Assembly (NCBI RefSeq): GCF_008329945.1
Contig: NZ_CP035807.1
Coordinates: 2,852,001 to 2,916,000 of the forward strand
Source of the DNA: Thiospirochaeta perfilievii
GTDB lineage: Bacteria; Spirochaetota; Spirochaetia; DSM-2461
DNA length: 64,000 nt
Reading direction: 5' to 3'
Shown here: positions 1 to 9,447 of the stretch, piece by piece
Numbering within the stretch: the stretch's first letter is position 1
Layout of the letters: each line of letters begins with the position of its first letter
Notes under the pieces: model-generated
The model's input: only the letters and a program-made list of their open reading frames with translations
The model's database searches: none
Told to the model about the DNA's origin: nothing
Program-made: the position numbers and the translations under genes

Positions 1-285
1 CCCGGAATTAAAGAAATGAAAGAAAAACTTGATTTTTTATCAATGACCGAAGAACAAAAGAAATCTTATATAAAATATTTGGCAGATCAAGCCTCCAGTT
101 ATGGTGTAATTGAAGCCGCTAGAGAAGATGGTCGAGAAGAAGGTAGAGAAGAAGAAGCAATTTTAAAAGATATAGCATACATAAAAAATATGACTTCAGA
201 AGGTTTGTCTCTAGAAACTATTTCAAGAATTTCTGGATTAAGCATTCAAAAAATAGAAGATATTATAAATAATAAAGACTATTGA
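1..285 (+). pseudogene. Rpn-family nuclease/transposase, C-terminal end (cut by window edge)
   Basis: The frame is open from base 1, so the 5' end lies outside the window. The visible 95 residues are a charged linker rich in RE/EE (about residues 40-55) followed by a short helical tail, MTSEGLSLETISRISGLS, resembling a helix-turn-helix. The same kind of tail ends the Rpn-family proteins at 25880-26734 and 28251-29297, which is the basis for the call. Rpn proteins (PF12784, TIGR01784) are PD-(D/E)XK nucleases linked to RecA-independent recombination. The catalytic part is not visible, so activity cannot be judged. Confidence 0.6.
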
Positions 286-310
286 CGTTGTAAATTGCAA
301 GATAATATAT

Positions 311-345
311 CCGTAATCTGAACATCCGATATATATCTCGGGAAT
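311..345. repeat. imperfect palindromic repeat, copy 1
   Basis: The stretch reads CGTAATCTGAACA followed by an imperfect CCGATATATATCTCGG palindrome. A second copy with a perfect palindrome lies at 960-997. The flanks before both copies are also related (GACGT...AATAGCAAG-like), so the repeated unit is about 70 bp. No coding function is apparent. Confidence 0.6.
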
Positions 346-371
346 TTCTTAATCAAAACAGTTTATCTGAA

Positions 372-836
372 TTAAACAATGAAGAAAAAACTGTTTATGA
401 ACCTCAAAATACTATTGATACAATGGAATCTGAACCAGAAATGACTCCAGGGAGAGCTTAGTGTCCCCTATGCTTGATCCTTATATTTCCATAAAATATG
501 CAAGAATCCGGGGAGAATCTGCCCCCAAATGCTGAAAATCTTAGACATGTACTAACCCGATATAATGATGGTGGCGATGATCCAAACAAAATGATCCAAT
601 TGCTACCAGGTGCTTATATTAAAGCTTCTAACTACTTACAAAATCATAAAGACACTAGGTCCAATTTTAACAAAGTAGCAGATTTAGTAGAGGGTTTCGA
701 ATCCTCCTATGGCCTTGAACTCCTTTCAACTGTACATTGGGTAATTAATAACAATAATCTAAACAGTTTCCAAAATTTAGTAGATACTATCTATGAATGG
801 AACGATAGAAAAAAAAATCACTGTAAATCAAATTAA
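372..836 (+). pseudogene. DarG-like antitoxin fossil (C-terminal half)
   Basis: Two pieces in the same reading frame match the part of DarG that follows the macrodomain. The first (about 372-461) ends in EPEMTPGRA and a TAG. The second (498-836) reads MQESGENL...NAENLRHVLTRY...LLPGA...VEGFESSYGLELLSTVHWV. In the family these motifs are joined by about 30-40 residues. Here the link is shortened and interrupted by stops at 459-461 and 492-494. DarG removes ADP-ribose that the toxin DarT puts on DNA. No macrodomain and no DarT gene are visible. The match is from remembered family motifs, not a search. Confidence 0.6.
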
Positions 837-926
837 AACTGCTTACACTATTTTATATAATAAAAACTTTTTATCAAAATCCTTAATATTGTAACTTAAA
901 ATTAATAATAAAAAATAATAAACTCT

Positions 927-1000
927 ATTGACGTATAATAAATAGCAAGTTAATATGTTCGTAATCTGAACACCCGAGATATATCTCGGGCATTCCTTGA
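927..1000. repeat. perfect 18-bp palindrome repeat, copy 2
   Basis: CCCGAGATATATCTCGGG at 973-990 is a perfect inverted repeat preceded by GTAATCTGAACA. The same context occurs in imperfect form at 311-345. It lies between the DarG fossil and the regulator gene at 1113. It could be a REP-like element, a regulator operator or a weak hairpin; no T-tract follows it directly. The rest of 837-1112 shows no gene I can support. Confidence 0.7.
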
Positions 1001-1112
1001 TCTTTAGCATGTTGCGGCTGCAAAGGGAAAGTCCATTAAGCATTAAATTAACTACTGCCAATGGACGAGAACCCTTCAAATTAATAAATCAATCAAATAA
1101 CAAAGAATAATT

Positions 1113-1649
1113 ATGGAAAAAGATACCCAAGAATACCTAATACTAAAATCAATCCACGATGGTGAAGAGACCATAAAACAGAGGGATATTGCTAAAATTG
1201 CTAATATTTCCTTGGGTAATACAAATTCCATTCTTAAACGTCTAATTGATAAGGGTTTTGTTAAAGCAAGCCACATTAATCAAAAAAGCTTTAACTACTT
1301 ATTAACCCCTAAGGGTTTAAGTGTAATAACTAAAAGAAGTTCTGACTTCTTAAAAAGAACTATTAGAAATGTAGTTGTGTTTAAAGATGCTATAGAACTA
1401 ATTGTTAAAGATATAAAAGATAATAACTTTAAATCTATTAACCTAATTGGTGAATCCGATCTATTATTCTTAATAGAGAATTCTTGTTATAAACATCAAT
1501 TAAAGTTAACAACAACAAATAAAGAGATTACTGATCCAACTGTTAAGAATATCTATTCTGAATCTTTCTTACCTAAAGAAGAGAATAGTAGTAACATATA
1601 CTTAATAGATAGTTTAGATGAGGCTACTAGAACTATTTGTGATTATTAG
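1113..1649 (+). CDS. winged helix-turn-helix transcriptional regulator (MarR/EPS-type)
   Basis: A 178-residue protein. Residues 5-75 form a winged helix: an IKQRDIAKIANISLGNTNSIL recognition region followed by a wing ending FNYLLTPKGLSVITKR. Residues 95-178 form a small alpha/beta domain (INLIGESDLLFLI) of unknown function. The N-terminal half resembles MarR-type regulators often found at the start of exopolysaccharide clusters. It lies about 0.9 kb upstream of the operon beginning near 2551, in the same orientation, so control of that operon is a reasonable inference. No strong Shine-Dalgarno sequence precedes the ATG. Effector unknown. Confidence 0.7.
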   Translation: MEKDTQEYLILKSIHDGEETIKQRDIAKIANISLGNTNSILKRLIDKGFVKASHINQKSFNYLLTPKGLSVITKRSSDFLKRTIRNVVVFKDAIELIVKDIKDNNFKSINLIGESDLLFLIENSCYKHQLKLTTTNKEITDPTVKNIYSESFLPKEENSSNIYLIDSLDEATRTICDY

Positions 1650-1714
1650 TTAATTATATAATTAAGAAGTAGTTATTTTTTAGGTTGATAATAAAGTAAT
1701 ATTAGGGGAGAGAT

Positions 1715-1811
1715 GGGCGTTACCCTAAAGGGTCGGGCTTTCCGCTACAGATGTATGCACATTGCCTCGGAACTGAAGTTCCTGTGGGGTTTTCGCTTTA
1801 ATCCCTAACGC
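1715..1811 (+). repeat. structured intergenic repeat (GGGCGTTA...TAACGC type)
   Basis: The element begins GGGCGTTACCC, contains GGTCGGGCTTTCCGCT and ends CCCTAACGC, so its ends are inverted repeats (GCGTTA/TAACGC). Elements of this form are common between genes in Bacteroidota and some other phyla. The 130-bp repeats at 21490, 23470 and 31082, read on the opposite strand, share the GGTCGGGCTT core. It resembles an integron attC site only superficially: the core-site order is not that of attC and no integrase gene is visible. Confidence 0.5.
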
Positions 1812-1964
1812 AGAGTAGGGTAATTGGGTGTTGAGTCAAACACCCAAGAATTTTAACACATAAATAAATTCTTTACAGATGCTATATACAAAAAATAGCT
1901 ATATAAATAGCATGGAAGAAGAAAACAGAAATTATATATTTTAATTGAGCAATAAACAACATTT

Positions 1965-2012
1965 TGAGGGAAAAGGCTGGTCATACCCTTTCGGTTACTG
2001 CTCGCCCATACA
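1965..2012 (-). repeat. partial structured repeat related to the 130-bp family
   Basis: The segment contains GGTCATACCCTTTCGGTTA and GCTCGCCCATACAA, recalling the CCCGACC and TTCGCCCATATA blocks of the repeats at 21490 and 23470. It is shortened and abuts the Rpn fossil starting at about 2058. In the other copies too the repeat abuts gene fragments. Confidence 0.35.
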
Positions 2013-2057
2013 ATCTGGAGCAATTTTATTGTTATAGAAGGGTTCCGTTTAGAATTA

Positions 2058-2390
2058 ATGGGCGAAAAGATAGAGATACTGGAGAGCGAAAGTAATAAAG
2101 AAAGTGAAGATTTAAAGCTAACCTTATCTGATATTGTTGCAAAAAATAAGAGAGAAAAAATAATTCTTATTGAGATCAAGTATAAAAAGAATTAGATTTT
2201 TTAAAAAGATTACTTTTTAGAGCATCTAGAAGTGTTAATAAAAACCTAAAAACGGTTGAAACATATAAAAAATTAAAGAAAGTTAATATAGTAAATCTAG
2301 TTTTTTTAATTTGTATTTTATATTACCTGATAATAGTACTGTTAAAGAGTAAGTTTTTCTTTGAAAAACAATTTTTACGATATTAAAATT
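2058..2390 (+). pseudogene. Rpn-family PD-(D/E)XK nuclease fossil
   Basis: The frame at 2058-2195 reads MGEKIEILESESNKESEDLK...IILIEIKYKKN and stops. This is the nuclease core of Rpn-type proteins, which normally continue IEIQ. A shifted frame then gives DFLKRLLFRASRSVNKNLKT...YKKLKKVN, also typical of the family, and later residues appear in a third frame before further stops. At least two frameshifts or deletions have occurred and the N-terminus is missing. It is a dead copy. Confidence 0.6.
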
Positions 2391-2439
2391 TATAAAATTT
2401 CAGCTGAAAATATAAGCACCTACTTTATTATTAATAGAT

Positions 2440-2469
2440 TTAACAGTGTTTTTATATATATGATATAAT
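2440..2469 (+). promoter_or_regulatory. sigma-70-type promoter for the polysaccharide operon
   Basis: TTAACA at 2440-2445 and TATAAT at 2464-2469 are separated by 18 bp, in a non-coding stretch about 80 bp upstream of the first glycosyltransferase start. Genes from 2551 to 21451 are nearly all overlapping or adjacent, so this is the best candidate for the operon promoter. No terminator is visible between it and the first gene. Confidence 0.6.
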
Positions 2470-2550
2470 ATATACTTTAGTTGTATATTATTTGTAAAAA
2501 AATGATTAATATTTATTCTCTCGAGAAATTAATTGCTTACAGGATGTTAT

Positions 2551-3710
2551 ATGCATGTTTTAATAATACCTTCTTGGTATCCAGAAAATAAAAATGATAT
2601 TGGTGGTAGTTTTTTTAGGGAACAAGCGTTAGCCTTAAATAGGGCTGGTATCCAAGTAGGTGTAATATATCAAAAGATGGTTCCAATACAGAAATTTAAT
2701 ATTAAATTATTATTGTCAAGAGAGAATAGTTTTATTGTTGATGAGAATGTTCCAACATTTTCTAGTTCAAAGTTAGCTTTTCTTCCTAAAATTCCTTTTG
2801 GAAATTCTTACATTGCTGAAAAAGAAGGTATGAAGTTATTTAAAGAGTATTGTAACAATTATGGAATGCCAGATGTAATTCATGTCCATTCTGCATTATA
2901 TGCTGGCGTTATAGCTCAAAAAATAAAATTAATATATGGTGTTCCATATGTAATTACAGAGCATAGTTCATCATTTTTTAGAAACCAAGTTAATTGGTGG
3001 AAAAAAATTATAGCACATAAAGTATTTGATAATTCATTCTTTAATATAGCTGTTAGTAAGCCATATTCTAACTACTTGAGTGAGTATTTTCCTACTAGTA
3101 AATGGATTATCGTTCCAAACATATTAAATGATATTTTTTCTAATTCTAATGAGCATTGCCCCAAAAATAATAATTTATTTACATATTTACATATATCATT
3201 ATTAGATGAGAATAAGAATGTGTCACTAATTCTTAAAGCATTTTCTGAATTAAATAGAACCGAAAAAAAATAGAACTCATTATTGGTGGGCATGGATCTA
3301 ATTTAAAAAAATTAAAAGAATTAGCTAGTAAATTAGGCATTGAGGATAACGTTTATTTCGTAGGGATGTTATCTCGTGAAAAGATTATAGAGTATTATAA
3401 TAAAAGTGATGTTTTTATTCTTTCAAGTAACTTTGAAAGTTTTGGTGTTGTTATTATAGAGGCTCTATCACAGGGTCTTCCTGTTATTTCAACTATATGT
3501 GGTGGACCTGAAAGCTTAATAGATAATGAAAATGGTATATTGGTTTCAAAAGATTGTGTAGAAGAAATGGTTTTAGCTATGAAAAGTATGAAAAAAAACT
3601 ATAATCAATATGACCGAGTAGAAATTAGAAATAAAACTCTTAATGAATACGGTGAAAATAATATTACATCTATACTGATAAAGTTGTACCGAGAGGTTGT
3701 AAAACATTGA
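2551..3710 (+). pseudogene. glycosyltransferase family 4 (one frameshift, probably intact in life)
   Basis: The start is placed at the ATG at 2551 (MHVLIIPSWYP), preceded by AGGA, rather than the ATG at 2533. The N-terminal Rossmann half contains IPSWYPENKNDIGGSFFREQ and HVHSALYAGV. The reading frame stops at 3271-3273 directly after an A8 run (3263-3270). One added A continues as IELIIGGHGS...VYFVGMLSREKIIEYYNKSDVFILSS and the sugar-nucleotide binding region (ESFGVVIIEALSQGLPVI). The repaired protein would be about 386 residues, normal for GT4. It transfers a sugar to the lipid-linked repeat unit at the cytoplasmic face; the donor cannot be told. Confidence 0.8.
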
Positions 3711-5113
3711 TAAATAGAAATAAGAATTTTTTAGAAAGTTTACTGACATTTTCTTTAGGCCCTTTTATCTCGGCTTTACTAGGATTTTTGTTTATACCGT
3801 TAACAACAAAACTTATATCACCAGTCGAATATGGTAAAGGATCATTTTTTATAACAATAGTAAATTTGATTAGCTTAGTTATTATATTAGGTCTAGATCA
3901 ATCTTATGTTAGGTTTTTTAATGAGAGTAATGATAAAAAAAAACTTTTGTATAATTCTGTTTTCATCCCAATACTACTTTCAGTTTTAATAGGTTTTTGT
4001 TTGATCCTTTTTTGGAAACCTTTGTCAATATTTTTATTTAGTGAATCTGATTTTTATATAATGTTTCTGCTATCAGTTAGTTTGCTTTTTTCAATTCTTT
4101 TAAGGTTTTCATCCCTTGTAATAAGAATGAAAGAAAAAGGATCTCTGTTTTCAATCTTTACAATAGTTAATAAAATTGTCCTTATACTTGTATTGTTTTT
4201 ATGGGCAAAGTATGTATCAGACAGAATGATCGCTGTTGTTATGTCTTATGTCATATCGTTATTTGTTATATTTTTTTTACAAATACTTGTAGAAAAAAAA
4301 GAATGGAATTTTGATCATTTTACCCCCAGTTTAGATGAACAAAAGGCTATCTTAAAATTTGGACTGCCACTTATTGTTAGCGGTGGATTAATGTGGGTGT
4401 TAAATTCAATGGATAAAATCGCTCTAAGAGCTTGGTCTGATTTTGAAGAACTAGGATTATATTCAAATGCTTTTAGAATAGCTGGATTATTAACAGTGAT
4501 TCAGACTTCTTTTACAACATTCTGGATCCCAACAAGTTATCGTTGGTACACTGAGAAGGTAGATTATAATAAATTTAATAAAGTCAGTGAAATTTTGACA
4601 TTAGTATTGACTTTAGTATTTATATTAATAGTTTGGTTAAAAGGATTTTTTAGATTTTTTATAGATGAAAGTTATTATGATTCAATTGCGATGGTATCTT
4701 TTTTGCTTTTCATGCCATTGATGTATACATTATCCGAAACAACAGGGCTTGGCATATCTTTTTCAAAGAAGTCTTGGTTATCAATTTTGGTTGCTCTAAT
4801 TGCTTCCAGTACAAATATTGTAGGTAATTATATTTTAGTTCCTAGACTAGGTGGTATAGGTGCATCAATTAGTACCGGGCTATCATTTATTGTTTTTTTC
4901 TGGGCTAGAACTATAATTTCTAATCGTCTAATGAAACTAGTGAAAATAAAGTTACAAATTATTGCAACGTGTATAATGTTACTATTTGCTTGTTTTTCAT
5001 ACGGAAATAGTGAGTTTATAGAACTATCCAAGATCGCTTTACCCCTTATTGTTATAGTCTCTATAATTCTGATATATAAAATAAAATATAAAGGATTACA
5101 AACAAATGTTTGA
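3707..5113 (+). CDS. wzx: polysaccharide repeat-unit flippase (Wzx-type, MOP superfamily)
   Basis: A 468-residue, strongly hydrophobic protein with about 12-14 predicted membrane segments from FLESLLTFSLGPFISALLGF at the N-terminus to the last helix near residue 455. The TTG start at 3707 overlaps the stop of the preceding glycosyltransferase. The organisation matches polysaccharide biosynthesis proteins (PF01943/PF13440), which move undecaprenyl-PP-linked oligosaccharide across the inner membrane. The adjoining glycosyltransferases and a Wzy-type gene support a Wzx/Wzy pathway. Substrate specificity is not evident. Confidence 0.87.
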   Translation: MINRNKNFLESLLTFSLGPFISALLGFLFIPLTTKLISPVEYGKGSFFITIVNLISLVIILGLDQSYVRFFNESNDKKKLLYNSVFIPILLSVLIGFCLILFWKPLSIFLFSESDFYIMFLLSVSLLFSILLRFSSLVIRMKEKGSLFSIFTIVNKIVLILVLFLWAKYVSDRMIAVVMSYVISLFVIFFLQILVEKKEWNFDHFTPSLDEQKAILKFGLPLIVSGGLMWVLNSMDKIALRAWSDFEELGLYSNAFRIAGLLTVIQTSFTTFWIPTSYRWYTEKVDYNKFNKVSEILTLVLTLVFILIVWLKGFFRFFIDESYYDSIAMVSFLLFMPLMYTLSETTGLGISFSKKSWLSILVALIASSTNIVGNYILVPRLGGIGASISTGLSFIVFFWARTIISNRLMKLVKIKLQIIATCIMLLFACFSYGNSEFIELSKIALPLIVIVSIILIYKIKYKGLQTNV

Positions 5114-6344
5114 TTTAAGTAAAACACGAATATTATATTTAACTGCTGGAGAGATTCCTTCAAAAAAGAATCTTATATATTCTCAAGTAATAAAAATGGC
5201 TATGAAAGTTAAAGAATTAGAGGTTTTTGATGATGTTTGTCTTTTTTCATTCATACCGATAAGAACAATATTAGCTTCCTATTTAAGAAAAAGACCTGCT
5301 TCCTTCAAATGGTATAAAGATTTAAATTTGAAAGCAAATTGGGCTAGGTCACTAATGGTTATTGATAGTGTATTTGCCCATTTTTTTAAAGACATGATTA
5401 TAGAGGCAGATACTAAAAAATTAATAAAAAAATATAGTTTTGTTGAAGGTTTTTCATATATCATTCATTGCCGAAGTTATATTGCTACTGATATTGCCTT
5501 AAAAGTATGTGAAAAGTTTCCTGATATAAATATAAAAGTTTTATTTGATATGAGAAGTATACTACCACCTGAATTGTATTATTCTATGGGTAAACTAGGA
5601 GACTTTTTCTTTGTCAAATCAAAGATATGGGAACGAGAACTTTTAATGCGTTCAGATTTATCCTTGTTAACTACTGATAGAGGAATTGAATATATTAAAC
5701 TTGAATCGCCTTTTGTTAATCTGAAGAAGATAAATATTCTAGGATTTGACACTGATTTTAATAATGATGCAGATAAAATATTTGAACATCGCTGGAACGC
5801 AAAAAATATATCTTATATAGGTTCTATTGGATTATGGCATCCTTTAAAGATGATAGAAAATTCATTGATTTATATTAATAATAAAATTCAAAATTGTCAT
5901 GTTAGTATAGTTTCAAGCCAAACCATTGAGACAAATATATCAATTTCACAAAAAAATCATGATGAAATAATGGACTATTACAATACTCTGTTAGCAATAG
6001 TTATTCCAGGGAAAGCTCCTACTACATATTTTGATACAATGCAAATGAGTATAAATTTGTTTTCTACTAAAGCATCAGAAGCTCTTAGTATGGGTGTACC
6101 AATAATTGTTAATGAAACAATTGTTGAGGTAGCAAATCTTGTAAGAAAAAACAATTGCGGGATTGTTTTTAGAATAAATAAAAATCACGAAATAATTATA
6201 GAAGATAATGTTCTCAGTAAGATAAATAATAAAGATTTTTGGTACGAATTGACGAAGAATGCTCATGAATTAGGTACGAATTATACTTTCAAAAAAACTT
6301 TAGATACTTATCTAGAATATTATAAAAATATTGATGGAGCATAA
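5106..6344 (+). CDS. glycosyltransferase (GT-B fold, GT4-like)
   Basis: A 412-residue cytoplasmic protein that overlaps the flippase gene by 8 bp. The N-terminus TRILYLTAGEIPSKKN and the C-terminal block SEALSMGVPIIVNETIVEVANLV are arranged like a GT-B enzyme. The C-terminal part carries the acidic/glycine region that binds the nucleotide sugar in GT4. Overall similarity to well-known families is weaker than for its neighbours, so the family number is tentative. It presumably adds one residue of the repeat unit. Confidence 0.72.
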   Translation: MFDLSKTRILYLTAGEIPSKKNLIYSQVIKMAMKVKELEVFDDVCLFSFIPIRTILASYLRKRPASFKWYKDLNLKANWARSLMVIDSVFAHFFKDMIIEADTKKLIKKYSFVEGFSYIIHCRSYIATDIALKVCEKFPDINIKVLFDMRSILPPELYYSMGKLGDFFFVKSKIWERELLMRSDLSLLTTDRGIEYIKLESPFVNLKKINILGFDTDFNNDADKIFEHRWNAKNISYIGSIGLWHPLKMIENSLIYINNKIQNCHVSIVSSQTIETNISISQKNHDEIMDYYNTLLAIVIPGKAPTTYFDTMQMSINLFSTKASEALSMGVPIIVNETIVEVANLVRKNNCGIVFRINKNHEIIIEDNVLSKINNKDFWYELTKNAHELGTNYTFKKTLDTYLEYYKNIDGA

Positions 6345-7610
6345 TGTTGGCTAAATTATCTATAAAAAATACTGGTTTTGAAATTACACCAATTGTATTG
6401 CTTTATGGTGTGATTTTATCAGTGATAAATTTGAAATTTTATTTTTTTTTAATATTTCTTGCTTTTTTAATGTTTTCATATAAATGTATGCAAATAAAGT
6501 TTGGTACCCCTAAAAATATATTTTTACCTCTGCTTCTTTTTTTTATTAATGGAATATTTGTTTTTATTTTAAATCCCAAAAATGCGAATAGTTTATATCA
6601 CTTAGGAATATTATTTTTTAGTTTTACTTTAATTATAGCTATGTATTTTTATGGATATAATAATGATTTATCTAAACTAATTAATCTTTTTTAGTATATA
6701 TTGCTCTTCTTTTTATAGTCTCTATACTTGAAATGAAACTTGATTTAGTTTTACCTATGTCAGCAAAAGCTGAGAATTCTATCTATTCAGAAGCCTTTAA
6801 AGGAATTCCTACAGGTTTTTTTTATAATTCAAATGACTTTGCAAGTGCTATATCTCTAGTCATGATTTTTGCATTTACATTTCTGAGTTTTACGAAAAGC
6901 AATAAAAGATGGATAATTTTATTTCTTTCTGCCATGATTTTGCTATTTACCGGTTCTAGAGGAGCATTAGTTTCACTTCTTTTTTACCGCTGGCTATTTC
7001 TATATCAACTAGAAGAAATAGGAAGAGGATAGTGTTAATATATTTTATATCATTTCTGTTCTTATTCTTTACTCTTACTTTTGTTTCTCTAAGTTCTATT
7101 TCCTTTGGTCCTTCAATCTTTGGGAGGACACTAAATAAATTAGTAAGAGGCATTAATATCTTTCAAGGTGGCGGAGATTCTTCTTTTCTAGCTAGATTTT
7201 TAATCATAAAATACTCTTTTTCAAATATTTCAAACCTAGTTATAGGTACTGGTCCTGGTGGAGCGGAATCGTTTCTCATAGGATCAAATCCTCTTGGTAT
7301 AGTAAATCCTCATAGTTTCTTTCTTGAGATTTTAATTAATTATGGGTTTATAGGTTTTATTTTGTCATTGTTTATTTTTATACATGCATTTCTCATATTA
7401 AAAAAAATATTTTTAATTACAAACAATATAAATATCAAAGCTTCAGCTGCTGGTGGAATGTCAATAATTTTATTGTTTCCAATTGTATCTGTTGTTTCAT
7501 CTAGTTTATTGAAAGATTGGGCATTCGCTTGGCTTCCAATTTCGTTAGCATATGCTACATTAGGTAGTTTTAGGAGAAGTAGGCATGAATATTCTAATAG
7601 TTATAGTTAA
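6344..7610 (+). pseudogene. wzy: O-antigen/polysaccharide polymerase, Wzy-type (two frameshifts)
   Basis: Three consecutive frames (6344-6694, 6733-7032, 7032-7610) form one multi-spanning membrane protein. Adding one T to the T6 run at 6687-6692 and one T to the T6 run at 6980-6985 gives a continuous protein of about 422 residues. The C-terminal part carries the O-antigen ligase/polymerase signature (PF04932): GTGPGG...NPHSFFLEILINYGFIGF, with the large periplasmic loop before it. The first ATG overlaps the preceding stop (TAATG). It would polymerise flipped repeat units in the periplasm. Both breaks are in homopolymers, so an assembly fault is the simplest explanation. Confidence 0.75.
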
Positions 7611-8412
7611 TTTTAATGATTCATTTGTTACATTAAACTGTATTGAATCAGTTAATAAATCCAAAAATCATGTAAATATTGATTTGTGTATTGTTGATAA
7701 CGCATCTGATAAGGAGAATGTACAAATATTAAAAAATGCAAATTTAATAAATTGTAATATAATATTCAGTAATATTAACTTGGGCTATTTCCCTGGTTTA
7801 AATCTAGGATTAAGCCATTATAATTTATCGTCTTATGATTATGTCATTGTAGGAAATAATGATATCATTTTTAGGGGAAATTTTTTCAATATTTTATCAG
7901 AGAAACAATACTCTGATAAATATTATTGCATAGCACCCAATATTATAGCCATTGATGGATATCATCAAAATCCACATGAGGTAATTAAAATACCTCTTAT
8001 GCGCCAATTTTTATATAAATTGTATTTTTCAAGCTTTATTTTAGGTAATCTAATGTTTAATTTACAGCAATTGATAAAAAAAATAAGAAATAGAAATAAT
8101 CGAGTTAAAAATTCTGATAATGAATGTGAAATATACTTAGGTTATGGTGCATTATATATTTTGACAAAATCTTTTTTTGTAAATAATCAATTACTTGAAT
8201 ATCCTCATTTTTTAATGGGAGAAGAGGTTTATCTATCTTATCAAGTATATAAAACTGGAGGGTTCATTCTATATGATCCATTATTAGAAGTAAGCCATTT
8301 AGAACATTCTAGTGTATCAAAGATGAGTAGTAGAAAAATGTATGATATAACAAAAGAATCGTTTAAAGGGTATTCTCAATTATTTAACAAGATAAATTTT
8401 AAAAATAAGTAA
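7585..8412 (+). CDS. glycosyltransferase family 2
   Basis: A 275-residue GT-A enzyme. MNILIVIVNFND at the N-terminus, CIVDNASDKEN at about residues 38-48, FSNINLGYFPGLNLGL at 60-75 and the metal-binding acidic region VGNNDI at about 90-95 are standard for GT2. The late block FLMGEEVYLSYQVYKTGG resembles rhamnosyltransferase-type GT2 proteins, which would suit the dTDP-rhamnose genes downstream, but the acceptor is unknown. The start overlaps the end of the polymerase by 26 bp. Confidence 0.85.
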   Translation: MNILIVIVNFNDSFVTLNCIESVNKSKNHVNIDLCIVDNASDKENVQILKNANLINCNIIFSNINLGYFPGLNLGLSHYNLSSYDYVIVGNNDIIFRGNFFNILSEKQYSDKYYCIAPNIIAIDGYHQNPHEVIKIPLMRQFLYKLYFSSFILGNLMFNLQQLIKKIRNRNNRVKNSDNECEIYLGYGALYILTKSFFVNNQLLEYPHFLMGEEVYLSYQVYKTGGFILYDPLLEVSHLEHSSVSKMSSRKMYDITKESFKGYSQLFNKINFKNK

Positions 8413-8421
8413 GGAGACTAT

Positions 8422-9447
8422 ATGTTTAAGAATAATGTTTTACTAATTACAGGTGGTACAGGTTCGTTTGGTAATGCTGTTTTAAGAAGATTTCTTGATA
8501 CGGATATTAAAGAGATAAGAATTTTTTCTAGGGATGAGAAGAAACAGGATGATATGCGAAAGAAGTATAATAATCCTAAGTTAAAGTTCTATATTGGTGA
8601 TGTTAGGGATAAAGAGTCTTTAGTTGATGTTATGAGGGGAGTTGATTTTATCTTTCATGCAGCAGCATTAAAACAAGTTCCTTCCTGTGAGTTTTATCCA
8701 ATGCAGGCAGTAAAAACTAATGTTTTTGGTACAGATAATGTTTTAAACACAGCAATAGAATCTGGTGTAAAAAGAGTTGTATGTTTAAGTACAGATAAAG
8801 CAGCCTATCCTATAAATGCTATGGGGATCTCTAAGGCAATGATGGAAAAAGTAGCTCTTGCAAAAGCTAGGAATATTGGAGGCAAAGGAATGACCATCTG
8901 TGTTACCAGATATGGGAATGTTATGGCCTCTAGAGGTTCAGTAATTCCATTATTTTTAGAGCAAATTAAAGCAGGGAGCCCTTTAACAATTACCGATCCA
9001 AATATGACAAGATTTATGATGAGTTTAGATCAAGCAGTGGACTTAGTGCTTTTTGCATTTAATAACGGTAGAAATGGAGATTTATTTGTTCAAAAGTCAC
9101 CAGCATCTACTATTAAAAACTTAGCAGAATCAGTAACTGAAATGGTAGGAAAACCAGACCATAAAATAAATATTATTGGTACAAGACATGGTGAAAAACT
9201 CTATGAAGTACTACTTACAAAAGAGGAAAGTGCTAAATCAGAGGATTTAGGAGATTATTATAAAGTTCCTGTTGATGATAGAGATTTAAATTATAATAAA
9301 TTCTTCGAAGACGGAGAAGAAGTTATAACTGAAGCAGAAGAGTATCATTCCCATAATACCCATAGATTAGATCGAAAAGAAATGATTGATATGTTAAAAG
9401 GCTTGCATGAAATTCAGGATGAACTTAAAGAGTTTGGTGTAAAATAA
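8422..9447 (+). CDS. fnlA: UDP-GlcNAc 4,6-dehydratase/5-epimerase (UDP-FucNAc pathway, step 1)
   Basis: A 341-residue extended short-chain dehydrogenase. The NAD(P) motif GGTGSFG is at residues 11-17. The catalytic region YPINAMGISK has Met134-x3-Lys138 where most SDRs have Tyr-x3-Lys, as in the CapE/FnlA/WbjB group. These enzymes convert UDP-GlcNAc to the 4-keto-6-deoxy-L-talo/arabino intermediate. The ATG at 8422 has an AAGGAG sequence 6-7 nt upstream. The two following genes complete the UDP-L-FucNAc pathway in the same order as in E. coli O26 and S. aureus type 5 clusters. Confidence 0.92.
   Translation: MFKNNVLLITGGTGSFGNAVLRRFLDTDIKEIRIFSRDEKKQDDMRKKYNNPKLKFYIGDVRDKESLVDVMRGVDFIFHAAALKQVPSCEFYPMQAVKTNVFGTDNVLNTAIESGVKRVVCLSTDKAAYPINAMGISKAMMEKVALAKARNIGGKGMTICVTRYGNVMASRGSVIPLFLEQIKAGSPLTITDPNMTRFMMSLDQAVDLVLFAFNNGRNGDLFVQKSPASTIKNLAESVTEMVGKPDHKINIIGTRHGEKLYEVLLTKEESAKSEDLGDYYKVPVDDRDLNYNKFFEDGEEVITEAEEYHSHNTHRLDRKEMIDMLKGLHEIQDELKEFGVK

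Noticed and set aside
843-1276. Two minus-strand frames of 66-78 residues
   Set aside because: One overlaps the regulator gene antisense and the other covers the palindromic repeat; neither has a ribosome site or a recognisable composition.
1715-1811. Integron attC site
   Set aside because: The end cores are in the wrong relative order for attC (GCGTTA...TAACGC rather than the RYYYAAC...GTTRRRY order) and no integrase or cassette array is visible.
1650-2440. Riboswitch or small RNA in the long leader before the polysaccharide operon
   Set aside because: The hairpins belong to repeat elements and an Rpn fossil, and the promoter lies downstream of them; no known riboswitch motif was recognised.
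8422-9447. Assignment as PseB (pseudaminic acid pathway)
   Set aside because: The Met-x3-Lys site and the following fnlB/fnlC genes fit the UDP-FucNAc pathway; no pseC, pseG or pseI genes are present.
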